A DNA stretch of 64,000 nucleotides from a bacterium C-53 (GTDB lineage Bacteria > Bacillota > Clostridia > Lachnospirales > Lachnospiraceae). Each line of letters starts with the position of its first letter. The first letter of the stretch is position 1. The stretch lies in the NCBI GenBank assembly GCA_003612525.1, contig RAZD01000003.1, forward strand, positions 1 through 64,000, read 5' to 3'. Shown piece after piece: positions 18,374 to 27,552 of this stretch. Position numbers and translations under genes: made by a program. The notes below the pieces were generated by a model that did not search any database, had not been told where the DNA came from, and saw only the letters and a program-made list of their open reading frames with translations.

Positions 18374-18485
18374 TTTCTGTTTCCTTTCCTGTATCTGTAA
18401 TAGCTCTTATACCGCAGTTTGCCCGCTGCAAACGTTCCGGGCAGCGCATGCCCCTTCTCATTTCAAACAAATGCGCCATAATCTT

Positions 18486-21400
18486 TCAATGGATTTGATT
18501 CAATATAGACGGATCCTTGATCTTACCGTCTTCTGCCAGAAACACAATCTTCGACATGATCTCCGCCGTTTTCGGGTCCTCATCCACAAACGGGAGAAAC
18601 AACTTTCCCCGATGCTGGCTGTGCACCGGCAGAATATACAGCATCGCGCCGCCCTCCTGGTGCACCACGCCGCTTCCAAGATGCACATTATAATTCCCTC
18701 TTGTCCCCCGTATCAGCGCATGACTCTCCTTCAATACTACATTGTCAAGCCGGAACAGCGGCAGGTTAAATTCTATAATGGCCCTGCGCATTTCAATTGT
18801 TGAATGGCTCGTCTCCGGGTCCACGCCGCCTGCATGCGCTACACTCACAGCAAGATCCACATCCCGCATTACTTCACTGTAAATCAAATCCGGAACCTGT
18901 CCAATACAGAGCGGCTCAAACGTCTTCCGGTCTGAGAATTCCACCCACTCAAGCGTCGGGGCTTCCACATCACTCGGAGTAAACCAATCCGCAAGCGCAT
19001 AAATCCTCGCTATCACATTCTCCTTATAGTAGACTTTCTGCAGGCCCTCCTCATAATCTGCAATCCAGCGCCGCCCTTTCAGGCACCCGACGGTCTTCTT
19101 CGGCTGAATCTGGTTTCCGGCAAACATTCTGGACGACTTCAGTCCCAGTTCCTCCGGCAGTTTTACATACAATTCCCGAAATACCTGCTTAAACGGCTGG
19201 CGGATTTTCCGCTCAAATAAATATTTCTGATATGAGTGCCATACACCGGCCCGATATAAGTCAAGCGGATGGGCAATCCTGATTTTCTGTTCCGCATGAA
19301 GCTGCCTGCAGCTTCCATCCCATGAAACAAGACGGATTCCCACCGCCCCGCACGCAGCGGATTCCTCACAGGACAAAAATCCCGACGTTTTACCACTGAT
19401 AAATACAAGCGGCTTAAGAATTGCCTGAACAACCGGATTTCCCATAAGCCCTGCCGCCTCCGATGCCATAAATTCCGCTCCGTCCTCCATCGACTCTTCC
19501 ATCAGCTTCTTTGTCCTGATATACTGCTCTTTCAGCTTCTTATGCGCTTCTTTTACTTCAACCACATACCCGTTCTTCCCAATCCGCGAAGGAACGGATT
19601 TCAGCATTTTTTCACCTTTACGACACAGGACAGCGCTCTTTCCCATTTCATCCACCTGAAGACAGATTTCGATATCTTCTACGGCCGTCCACTCCATATA
19701 AGATGCAAATTCTCCCGCAAGACGGCTCTCCATATTCAGCGTCAGCCTTGTCACATCCGCAAATCCGGCATGAACGCTTAAGTTCACAAGCGCGGTCTGC
19801 GCCGCCGCTGATTCACTCGCACGCCTCTGCGCGCCAAATTGTTTCGATTCCTTCGCGAATTTCTGGATAAACTGATATCTGTTCAGAATATCCTTTTCCC
19901 GGCCTCTCCCAAACGGCACAAGTCCGTAGCTCATCAGCAAATCCTTATTCCGTTTCTCCTCAATCTGATCTTCTAACTCCTGAAGACTTATTTTTCCGGA
20001 AGCTGCATCTGCATATTTTCTTGCCCTGGAATGTTTCTGCCCATCCGAAATGTATTTTGCCGCCTTATAAAGCATCGAAAAATTTTTCTCGCCAAGTTTT
20101 CCATATGCCTCCTGAAACCAGTCGATATCAAATGCTCCGCCCTGCAGCTCCTCTCCGGATAACGGCGTATACTTTGCAATCATTGCAAGTTTCTGATCGT
20201 CAAAACGCTCGTCCATATGAGCCATAAAATAATAACACCCGCTCTTTAATCCTTCCAGCCCCAGATATTCCTGTATAATATCCATCCATTGCGGCGCATA
20301 CATAGCTACCTCTACCAGACGCTGCGCACTGATGTTCGCCTGTGAAAGCGCCTTGCCAAGCGCTTTTGCGTCATCTCCTTTTGCCGGATAACATGCCTTC
20401 AGAAGAAGGCTTAATACCTCCTTTTTTGTGTAGACCGCCGAATAATACCACGAATAATATGTCTCACGTCCAAGCGTATCTTTTCCGAGCGCCATTAAAA
20501 TGCGTACAAGATACCCGATTCCCTCGATATACGTAATCCCTCCGATGTCCTCTGAAAAAACAGTCTCCGCCTCTCCGCGGCGCAGTTCCGTATCCACCAT
20601 CACAGGCACAATCGAATCATACAGCTTCCGAATAAGCTTCCGGCACCAGCTCTCCCGGCCCGTGAGTTCTTCCGCCTGACGGAGAATTTTCTCTCCCATA
20701 TTCTCTCCAAAAAACTGTTTCCATAACGCAGTATTGAAAGGCTTTGCAAACTCTTCCTTCACAAACTGCGTCAAGGCCCGCAGACAATTCTTTCTGTTGA
20801 AATATTCCAGCATGGCTTTCAGAAGAATATCCCAGGAAATCAGCTCCATATGATACGCCTTCAAAAACCAGTACGGCGCAATTGGCGTAATCGGCTGCAT
20901 GTTTAAACTGTTATACCGATTCATATCAGAATAAAATCTGGACTTTTCCGTCTCCCTACTACATTTCAGCTCCAGTTTCCACGCTGCATAAAAGGCTTTC
21001 TGAAATTCGGTGTCCGTATCCCAATATCCAAGTCCCTCCAGAAAACGGTCCAGAAAACGCAGGTCTTTTACCGGGACAGATGCCAGCGTAGAGGAGTTGT
21101 TCCATGAGGTATAATGGTATTCCACTTTTTTATTTTCAGAGTCAATCACCGTAAGGAGGGCTGAAGCAGCCTCAAGCCCTGCCTGAAGCAGCAATTTCCG
21201 GTCCATATATTCATATCGGTAATTAAGGCGTACGGCCCGAACCTGTGTTTCGTAATCAAGCGCAAACAATTCCGGCGCAAAAGGCTCCCTTCCAAAAACC
21301 GCCTGATAAAATTTCTTACTGTTGCGGTACACCTCTTCATTAAACAGTAAAAGCCTCGCCTCCCATTCGATAAAGACAGCGTAATCTTTGATTTCCTCCT

Positions 21401-23669
21401 CATAAAAAGCTCTGAATTTTTCCTCAAGAGGAAAATTCTCAAGACAATATAAGCCGGTTCTGTCTGCTTTTTTCTGTGGTTTGTAGCAGTTACCCAGAAG
21501 CTCCTTTCCGCCATAGGCCGCCTCATACTCGTAATCCCTGTTCTCCTGAATCAGTGCGTCCAGTTTTTTTATCTTCTTAATAATTTCTTCTTCCGAAAGA
21601 GAAATACATTTCAAAACGGCGCTGCGACCTTCCTCCCCTTCGGGTATCTGTACCGGAGCGTCCGGATTATAGATGCCATACCCTCTCTTATCCGACCGAT
21701 TTGTACTGCTCTCCTCCTGATCAAGAATTTCTTTTAATAATAATTTCTCTTTATCCGTGGGATTCAGGATTCCGGCGGCAAGCCCCTTCACATTATGGTA
21801 AAATTCAGTTTTCTCTTCCTTTTTTGACAGCCGCAGCAGCAGATCAAGCCCGGCAATACGCTTTTCCTCTTTCTTGTCCGTCAACAGGCGTTTCAGACAT
21901 TCAGCCATGTCCGCATCTTCCTGTTTCATCAAAAACTCCAAAAGCTCTCTGCGAAGCCTGCCGCGCTTAAACCGAAGCATATCTTCCATCAAAAGAAAAT
22001 CTTCTTTCCCCAAAGACAGTTTCTTAACCAGCTCGACCGCTTTTTCGGAAGTTGATTCCTCCGCATTTCCCATATACTGAATCAGCAGCTTCCTCTGCGC
22101 CGCATTCTTCGGATGATACAAAAGCAGGTTCAGAAGATATCCCCTGTCATAACTGTAGTTTCCGACCGAAATTTCCCCTAACATTGCAGCCATCTCCGTG
22201 ATCTTTTCTTCATCCTGTAACACAAAAGCGGTAAAAGCCAGCAGTAAGACTACCTCGGACGGTTTTAATTCCACATAATGCCACGGGAAAATGCATGGGT
22301 CATAAAGTACACCTTTTTTCGGGAGCTGCCTGTAAATGCTCCAAAATTTTGTGTACTGCTCCTCCGCATCCTTTCTATCCCTGAAGTAATCGGTGATTAC
22401 CGGTGTTTCCGGTCTCTGCAGCTTCTCGGAGCTGCCAGTATCCTTATGCAGAAGATCAAATATAAAGCTGCGAAGACGAACCGTATAGGCAGGCATAAAA
22501 GCGGCCACAAGCTCCAGATCATCCGTATGCTCCAGAATAACCTTTCGCGCTGTCTTCCTCATGATCTGCTCGTCAAACAGATTTCCATTATAAAACGATG
22601 CGGAAAGCTTCTGGTTCTTACTGCCGTGGTCAACCAGCTCTGTCATAGCATCCACTGCATTTTCCGCCTCTTCAAACCCCAGGGCCCACAAAGCAGCGTT
22701 TATGGCAACCGAATCATTCGTCTTCAGCTGAGCCGCACAGAACGCCTTATCCCGCAGACACTGTCCCATCAGTTGCAGCAGTTTTCCGTTCACCCTGTCC
22801 ACATTTCCCTCGTCAAAGATTCCAATCCAGGTTGATACTGCCCGCTTCACCGACGAATACCGAATCAGATCATTTTCCTCAACAACCTGAAGAAGCGTCA
22901 TAAACGCCTCTCTCGTCCCCTCATCCATCGCCTCGCAGATTACCTGGCGCAGTCCCTCCTGAAGCCTTGCCGCCAAAAGCAGATCGCCTGTCAGCCTGTG
23001 CAGCTTGTGATGATCTGAGCGCAGAATCCCGAGTATCATTTCCCGGTCCAGATATGCCGTATTATTCTCACTTAAAATCAAATCTTCCAGAGCGCTTATA
23101 ACTGCCTGATTTCCCCTGTCAATTTCCGCCGCGTAGATCAGACTGAAATTTTGGCTGAAATTCCACTGGCTTCCGATATAATCCAGTTTTTCCTCATCGA
23201 AACGCCGGTAAATAATATCCTCAAGGTTTTCCCCGCAGTAAAACAATTTCTCGTACGACATCAGCAGGGAAAACGCACGGCGAACCGACGGCCCATATCC
23301 CGCCGTGCGCACAGTCCTCCTGCTCCACCCATATGAAAATGGAAACTGATTTAATTTGTCAATTATATACAGGTAGGATTCCTGATATTTTTTGGGGACA
23401 AAGACATCCAGCAGCGCCTGATGCATATATTTTCCGGGCAGAATACCCTTCTGTCTGAACCACTGGGACGGCGTCTTTTTCTCCTCCGCATAAAACTGTT
23501 TTTCTATCTTTCCAAGCGCACCCCAGCTTTTCCCGTCTTTCCTGCTATAGCCGGCAATTTCCCAGGCAAGCTCTTTATCATGTCCGGATAGCTTGTCTAT
23601 ACGTCTTTCTAAGTCCTCTCTCAACCTGTCACTAATCACTTTTCTTGTCATATAATTAAATTCCGCCAT
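18486..23669 (-). CDS. Giant DUF4132 (MolR/YehI-like) protein
   Basis: A 1727-residue soluble protein. Residues about 1-800 are helical with HEAT-like stretches (for example the KEEKRIAGLDLLLRLSKKEE region). The DUF4132 region lies in the last third (ISLQELEDQIEEKRNK to VPFGRGREKDIL), followed by the C-terminal domain with LDLYRAGVW, RIYALADWF and HSTIEMRRAI. E. coli YehI/MolR share DUF4132; YehI lies beside AAA+/vWA genes, but its function is not established. Here it is longer than those homologues. It begins 34 bp after the small-protein gene. No signal peptide or membrane segment is seen. Confidence 0.85.
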   Translation of the reverse strand: MAEFNYMTRKVISDRLREDLERRIDKLSGHDKELAWEIAGYSRKDGKSWGALGKIEKQFYAEEKKTPSQWFRQKGILPGKYMHQALLDVFVPKKYQESYLYIIDKLNQFPFSYGWSRRTVRTAGYGPSVRRAFSLLMSYEKLFYCGENLEDIIYRRFDEEKLDYIGSQWNFSQNFSLIYAAEIDRGNQAVISALEDLILSENNTAYLDREMILGILRSDHHKLHRLTGDLLLAARLQEGLRQVICEAMDEGTREAFMTLLQVVEENDLIRYSSVKRAVSTWIGIFDEGNVDRVNGKLLQLMGQCLRDKAFCAAQLKTNDSVAINAALWALGFEEAENAVDAMTELVDHGSKNQKLSASFYNGNLFDEQIMRKTARKVILEHTDDLELVAAFMPAYTVRLRSFIFDLLHKDTGSSEKLQRPETPVITDYFRDRKDAEEQYTKFWSIYRQLPKKGVLYDPCIFPWHYVELKPSEVVLLLAFTAFVLQDEEKITEMAAMLGEISVGNYSYDRGYLLNLLLYHPKNAAQRKLLIQYMGNAEESTSEKAVELVKKLSLGKEDFLLMEDMLRFKRGRLRRELLEFLMKQEDADMAECLKRLLTDKKEEKRIAGLDLLLRLSKKEEKTEFYHNVKGLAAGILNPTDKEKLLLKEILDQEESSTNRSDKRGYGIYNPDAPVQIPEGEEGRSAVLKCISLSEEEIIKKIKKLDALIQENRDYEYEAAYGGKELLGNCYKPQKKADRTGLYCLENFPLEEKFRAFYEEEIKDYAVFIEWEARLLLFNEEVYRNSKKFYQAVFGREPFAPELFALDYETQVRAVRLNYRYEYMDRKLLLQAGLEAASALLTVIDSENKKVEYHYTSWNNSSTLASVPVKDLRFLDRFLEGLGYWDTDTEFQKAFYAAWKLELKCSRETEKSRFYSDMNRYNSLNMQPITPIAPYWFLKAYHMELISWDILLKAMLEYFNRKNCLRALTQFVKEEFAKPFNTALWKQFFGENMGEKILRQAEELTGRESWCRKLIRKLYDSIVPVMVDTELRRGEAETVFSEDIGGITYIEGIGYLVRILMALGKDTLGRETYYSWYYSAVYTKKEVLSLLLKACYPAKGDDAKALGKALSQANISAQRLVEVAMYAPQWMDIIQEYLGLEGLKSGCYYFMAHMDERFDDQKLAMIAKYTPLSGEELQGGAFDIDWFQEAYGKLGEKNFSMLYKAAKYISDGQKHSRARKYADAASGKISLQELEDQIEEKRNKDLLMSYGLVPFGRGREKDILNRYQFIQKFAKESKQFGAQRRASESAAAQTALVNLSVHAGFADVTRLTLNMESRLAGEFASYMEWTAVEDIEICLQVDEMGKSAVLCRKGEKMLKSVPSRIGKNGYVVEVKEAHKKLKEQYIRTKKLMEESMEDGAEFMASEAAGLMGNPVVQAILKPLVFISGKTSGFLSCEESAACGAVGIRLVSWDGSCRQLHAEQKIRIAHPLDLYRAGVWHSYQKYLFERKIRQPFKQVFRELYVKLPEELGLKSSRMFAGNQIQPKKTVGCLKGRRWIADYEEGLQKVYYKENVIARIYALADWFTPSDVEAPTLEWVEFSDRKTFEPLCIGQVPDLIYSEVMRDVDLAVSVAHAGGVDPETSHSTIEMRRAIIEFNLPLFRLDNVVLKESHALIRGTRGNYNVHLGSGVVHQEGGAMLYILPVHSQHRGKLFLPFVDEDPKTAEIMSKIVFLAEDGKIKDPSILNQIH

Positions 23670-23703
23670 CGTACCCCTCCATTTCGACGCTTTCCCCGTT
23701 TCC

Positions 23704-24111
23704 TCACGAAAGAAACGTCAGTCTGACAAACGTAAACACACTCTCCTCGGTTACTGCCACCGCTTCATCCAATTCCCTCAGCGGCTTATTGTCAATAAAA
23801 ATCCGATAAATGCCGTCCCCAAAGCACTGAACTGCATTCTCCTGCGCCTGTTCAATTTCCGCTCGTGCTTCTCCATAATTTACACCAAAGGAAATCTTTC
23901 CCGCCTGCGCCTGTTCATCCGTTTCCTCTTTTGTCAGGCAGGACAGAAGTTCCTGTGAATCTATCCTCTCATTGTAGGCCCGGACAGAAGCATCCACAAC
24001 TGCCAGAATCAGTTCCCGCACCGTGGAAGGCCGGCCGTTGATCTCATAATTTACAGGCTTCACAGAATGTTTCCTCTTTGCTATGGATTTTAAATTTACT
24101 TTAATTTTCAC
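23704..24111 (-). CDS. Small protein of the DUF4132 operon, possible beta-grasp fold
   Basis: Starts at GTG 24111, with AAGGA 9 nt upstream; 135 residues. It reads as two N-terminal strands, a helix (PSTVRELILAVVDASVRAYN), an inserted charged segment (about 48-100), and a final pair of strands (GIYRIFIDNKPL and SVFTFVRLTFL). This strand-helix-strand order with a terminal strand recalls ubiquitin/ThiS-like beta-grasp proteins, but there is no terminal GG. That fold is inference. The gene leads the operon with DUF4132 and the ABC-class ATPase and probably makes a partner protein. Confidence 0.65.
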   Translation of the reverse strand: MKIKVNLKSIAKRKHSVKPVNYEINGRPSTVRELILAVVDASVRAYNERIDSQELLSCLTKEETDEQAQAGKISFGVNYGEARAEIEQAQENAVQCFGDGIYRIFIDNKPLRELDEAVAVTEESVFTFVRLTFLS

Positions 24112-24137
24112 TTGACAGATTCCTTCTTCCCCGGTAT

Positions 24138-24167
24138 TTTATACCAAACAGCCAAACATTCTTACAA
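24138..24167 (-). promoter_or_regulatory. Promoter of the DUF4132 operon
   Basis: On the minus strand TTGTAA (24167-24162) and TATAAA (24143-24138) are 18 bp apart, 27 bp before the GTG start. The IS982 element inserted 87 bp upstream has not broken it. Confidence 0.5.
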
Positions 24168-24253
24168 TACTTTTAAATAAAATTTCCGAGTCCTATTTCG
24201 TTGATATTTACGTCTATTAAGGAGATTGCTTTACATGAAACGAATCTAAGTTA

Positions 24254-25249
24254 ACCTGTTGTGCTAGATAAACAATAAAAGAACTTCAACAAAATATGCT
24301 ATCCTATTTGTAACGACACAAATTTAAGGGGGCATTATCATGCTGAAGTTCCAAAATAATAATACCACAATTATAGCTGCTTTTGAAGATTTTATTTTAA
24401 CAGCCTATGTCATTATTGACTCAGAAAATGCTTGGTATTCCTTCATAAAACGGAATTACCACCATTTGTTTCCAACCCTTTGCAGCCGCAGTCGTTTTAA
24501 CAGGACGAGGCGGGCACTCCTTCAGACAACAGAACTGCTGAGGCAGAAGCTGTCCTGTGTATTTCCCATCCCTGCCAGCAGGTATTTTGTGGTGGACAGT
24601 TTTCCTCTTGCCGTCTGCAAATTGGGCGAACGCGTTACTGCCGTTGTTTCCGAAGGTTATGGTGCGGATTACGGAAAATGCCCTTCAAAAAAGGAAACCT
24701 ATTTCGGCTACAAAGTACATGCCCTGGTCACTTTGGAAGGATATGTCGCCGCATTTGAAATCACATCAGCATCCGTTGATGACCATGAAGGCCTGCGTGA
24801 CCTTGTAGAAGGAAAGGAAGGGCTTGTGATCCTTGGCGATAAAGGCTATGCAGGGGAAATGCTCAAGTGGGAGCTGGCTGATCATGGGGTTTGTCTGATG
24901 GCACTAAAATGCTCCAACAGCAAAACGAACTGGCCTAAAGAAGTCCGTCAGCTAATATTCAAACAAAGGCGCCGTGTGGAAACTGTCTTTTCACAATTAA
25001 GCAGACAGCTCAATGCAGAAAGAGTGTTTGCCCGGAGTTTTCAGGGGTTGTATACCAGGATCCCAAATAAGATCCTGGCATATAACCTTTGTCTGGCATT
25101 AAACAGCATTTTTAGCGAAACTTGTGAACTTGCTCAAATAAAGCATCTGATTTTCTAATATATCTCAACAGAGATATATGGGTGATATAGGGATTTTTTG
25201 CACTTTTTATCCATTTCAAGCGTTTTTGTTTTAAAATAGCACAACAGGT
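24254..25249 (+). mobile_element. Complete IS982-family insertion sequence with 7-bp target duplication
   Basis: The 996-bp element is bounded by perfect 13-bp inverted repeats: ACCTGTTGTGCTA at 24254-24266 and its complement at 25237-25249. Direct duplications TAAGTTA flank it at 24247-24253 and 25250-25256. It holds one intact transposase gene. Intact ends and a perfect duplication indicate a fairly recent insertion. It lies 4 bp past the stop codon of the methyltransferase-like gene (25261) and upstream of the DUF4132 promoter, disrupting neither. Confidence 0.93.
24340..25158 (+). CDS. IS982-family transposase
   Basis: A 272-residue DDE transposase. The catalytic core begins with VDSFPLAVC (first Asp), continues with the KVHALVTLEGYVAAFEITSASVDD region and the second Asp in ILGDKGYAG, and ends with the Glu of RRRVETVFSQL. 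This is the IS982 arrangement. The ORF is uninterrupted, starts at ATG 24340 with AAGGGGG upstream, and fills the element between its inverted repeats. It should be active unless regulated. Confidence 0.93.
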   Translation: MLKFQNNNTTIIAAFEDFILTAYVIIDSENAWYSFIKRNYHHLFPTLCSRSRFNRTRRALLQTTELLRQKLSCVFPIPASRYFVVDSFPLAVCKLGERVTAVVSEGYGADYGKCPSKKETYFGYKVHALVTLEGYVAAFEITSASVDDHEGLRDLVEGKEGLVILGDKGYAGEMLKWELADHGVCLMALKCSNSKTNWPKEVRQLIFKQRRRVETVFSQLSRQLNAERVFARSFQGLYTRIPNKILAYNLCLALNSIFSETCELAQIKHLIF

Positions 25250-25260
25250 TAAGTTATATA

Positions 25261-26223
25261 CTATGTATTAAAAAATCCCTCAGAATAATACGGATAGTAT
25301 CTGTATATTTTTTCAAATTTGCAGATTTCATCATACCCTATCCCATAAAATTTTTGCTCATGCTTCAAAAATTCTTCTTCCGTTACAGGAATATTCTTTA
25401 ATATTAATTGTATTTCTTTATTGGTCAATTTAGGAATATCTATCGAAAAAATATGCTCATCACATGACATAAACAAGTATTTACCAAACAAACCGCTGTT
25501 TTTAAGTTTACCTTTTAATACCTCATCTACTAAAATACCTCCAATTGTCATCATAGGGGCTCCATCTTTATAGGTTAAAAATAGTAACTGTAAATATTCG
25601 ATCAAACTTTGATCAATCCTATTCCTCATTTTGATAGTTTTATGTATTTGATTATCAATCAACTTTTTTATAATAAAAGGCATATTTTTTGATTTATATT
25701 CATTTTTCTCAATTTTTTCATCAAAATAATCTCCAACGCTATTTTTAAAAGATACCATTTTTTCGGATGGTTTTTCTCCACGAAAAGAATAATTACATGA
25801 TAAAAAGAACATGCTTCCAATATCTAAATTTCTACAAATTGTTTCAACATCGATTAGCATAGTATCTTCAAAAGTATCATCATAATCTAACCATATTAAA
25901 TTCATTTTTTCATTAAATCCATCAATCTGAGGAAGCACTTCATTCGTCGTCCCATACCACATTTGAATACACTTCAACGGCTTATTAAAATCATATCTGA
26001 TTTGCCGTTCTTTCTCTGCTTCTATACTGATCATGTCCGTAATACCAAATTCATTATGAAACAGAAGAAAATCTGTAAAGTATTTCGCTCCCAACCCTAT
26101 ATATCTCATCTCTCCATCAACTCTTATTAACTGTATTTCCCGAATCAAGTCACATAGCATCTTTCTTTCTATCGATTTTGCTGGGCGAACCTGATAATTT
26201 ATTTTTTGATCACTTCCAGGCAT
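25261..26223 (-). CDS. Rossmann-fold methyltransferase-like protein of the three-gene cassette
   Basis: A 320-residue soluble protein. Residues 41-52 (YIGLGAKYFTDF) resemble a SAM-binding motif I, 66-70 (SIEAE) the acidic end of strand 2, and 109-116 (LIWLDYDD) the motif IV region, so a class I methyltransferase fold is likely. It lacks an NPPY-type motif of base N-methylases. The C-terminal half is unrecognised. It starts 3 bp after the GHKL ATPase gene and is the last gene of the cassette; an IS982 element sits 4 bp beyond its stop. AT-rich codon use sets it apart from flanking genes. Whether it methylates, or only binds a nucleotide, is unknown. Confidence 0.6.
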   Translation of the reverse strand: MPGSDQKINYQVRPAKSIERKMLCDLIREIQLIRVDGEMRYIGLGAKYFTDFLLFHNEFGITDMISIEAEKERQIRYDFNKPLKCIQMWYGTTNEVLPQIDGFNEKMNLIWLDYDDTFEDTMLIDVETICRNLDIGSMFFLSCNYSFRGEKPSEKMVSFKNSVGDYFDEKIEKNEYKSKNMPFIIKKLIDNQIHKTIKMRNRIDQSLIEYLQLLFLTYKDGAPMMTIGGILVDEVLKGKLKNSGLFGKYLFMSCDEHIFSIDIPKLTNKEIQLILKNIPVTEEEFLKHEQKFYGIGYDEICKFEKIYRYYPYYSEGFFNT

Positions 26224-26226
26224 ATA

Positions 26227-27546
26227 TTAACACTCCGCATCTTTATAGTATTCAAACGTTTTTTCTCCAACCTCTTTAGAAGTTTTCACCCCTAACACTT
26301 TTTTAAGTTCTTCAACCTCCACTTTTGGCTTTTTATAACTAATGCCAACATAAGGTATAGTAGTTACTGATACATTTTTTTTAATCAATGCCCTATTTTC
26401 TTTTATTTTATTAACATTTTGCATTGTCATCTCGGTTCCTCGCATTTGCGCAATTGTTTCTTCAATTCCATCATCTTTGCTTTCCGTATTTTTTCTTATT
26501 TCATCTAATAAATTTTTGACAATTTTAAAAATCTCAAACATCTTTTCTCTTGCTCTCAAATACACTAATGATGTCTCATCAAGTCCTGTTTTCGTAGTGT
26601 TCCACGGCAGTTTTTCAGGATACTTGGAATTAAAATGTACGATTCCTCTAAACCCCGCATAATTATAGTGAAATACATTGCCACTGCTTCTATTTTCCAT
26701 GTCCTTCCATGTTGTCAACGAAGTTTTATCTGCAGCCACTACAAGCCTTCCGTTACAATAAATATACCATCCTGCTTTTTCAGGAGGATAATTTTTTCCT
26801 TCACGCGGCGCAATGCCGCTCAATATTTTTACCTCAATTTCCCCGTCTTCATATTCTTCTTTAATTGGTTTTATCTCTTCATTATCAATCAAATAAATAT
26901 TATTTCCAACTAGAGTTTTATCATTGACAATGATTGCTATACCATATGCAATATCCAGTCCAACTCGGCGTTGAATATGTTCGATTACTTCCTTTTCAAA
27001 TTCTTCACTATTTAGTTCTGCCGCAATTTCCATATTTAAATCTGTAACTTCTATTCTCGTTCCTATAAGCTCTCCCGGATTATTCATATTCTCACCATAT
27101 GATGTAAAACTAAAATCCCAGTCATTATCGTCCTTTTTCAACCACTCCTTGACGTCAAGATCCAGCTGAAACTCGGTCGTTCTTGTGGTAGAATGTATGG
27201 AGAAATAATTGCCCATTTTAAATAAGGCTCTCTTCATACCAATTCCAAATATTCCGGTTGTTTCTGTATCACCACTTTGAATCGTTTTCGGCCGCCCAAA
27301 TCTAAACGCATAGTTTGCGGCTACATCTAATGGAATCCCTCCACAATTATCCTCTATGACAAATTTATTATTATTAAACTCTATGCTAATTTTAAGCCCT
27401 AAATACTGATTATTTTTTCTTGTTCCCCTTGCGCCATCAATACTATTATCAATTAATTCGATAATTGCCTGTTTTAATAAAATATCCCGAACCAGCATAT
27501 TGACAAAAAATTCTTTCGTAGGACTAGCCTTCACAATATTATCCAT
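26227..27546 (-). CDS. GHKL (Hsp90/MutL/MORC-type) ATPase of the three-gene cassette
   Basis: A 439-residue soluble ATPase with all Bergerat-fold motifs: N box ELIDNSID (30-37), G1 box EDNCGGI (65-71) and G2 box GIFGIGMKRALF (98-109). The S5-like domain follows (AGWYIYCNGRLVVAADKTS, then FRGIVHF), as in MutL/MORC proteins. It lacks a histidine-kinase phospho-acceptor domain and lacks a recognisable endonuclease tail; the last ~100 residues are helical and charged. ATP-driven dimer closure is expected from the family. It lies 6 bp after the PP-loop gene and 3 bp before the methyltransferase-like gene. Similar GHKL proteins occur in bacterial conflict systems, usually with nucleases. Confidence 0.8.
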   Translation of the reverse strand: MDNIVKASPTKEFFVNMLVRDILLKQAIIELIDNSIDGARGTRKNNQYLGLKISIEFNNNKFVIEDNCGGIPLDVAANYAFRFGRPKTIQSGDTETTGIFGIGMKRALFKMGNYFSIHSTTRTTEFQLDLDVKEWLKKDDNDWDFSFTSYGENMNNPGELIGTRIEVTDLNMEIAAELNSEEFEKEVIEHIQRRVGLDIAYGIAIIVNDKTLVGNNIYLIDNEEIKPIKEEYEDGEIEVKILSGIAPREGKNYPPEKAGWYIYCNGRLVVAADKTSLTTWKDMENRSSGNVFHYNYAGFRGIVHFNSKYPEKLPWNTTKTGLDETSLVYLRAREKMFEIFKIVKNLLDEIRKNTESKDDGIEETIAQMRGTEMTMQNVNKIKENRALIKKNVSVTTIPYVGISYKKPKVEVEELKKVLGVKTSKEVGEKTFEYYKDAEC

Positions 27547-27552
27547 AATTAT

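Noticed and set aside
18374-18485. A 40-codon frame overlapping the start of the ABC-class ATPase gene
   Set aside because: Weak ribosome site and no recognisable product; likely chance.
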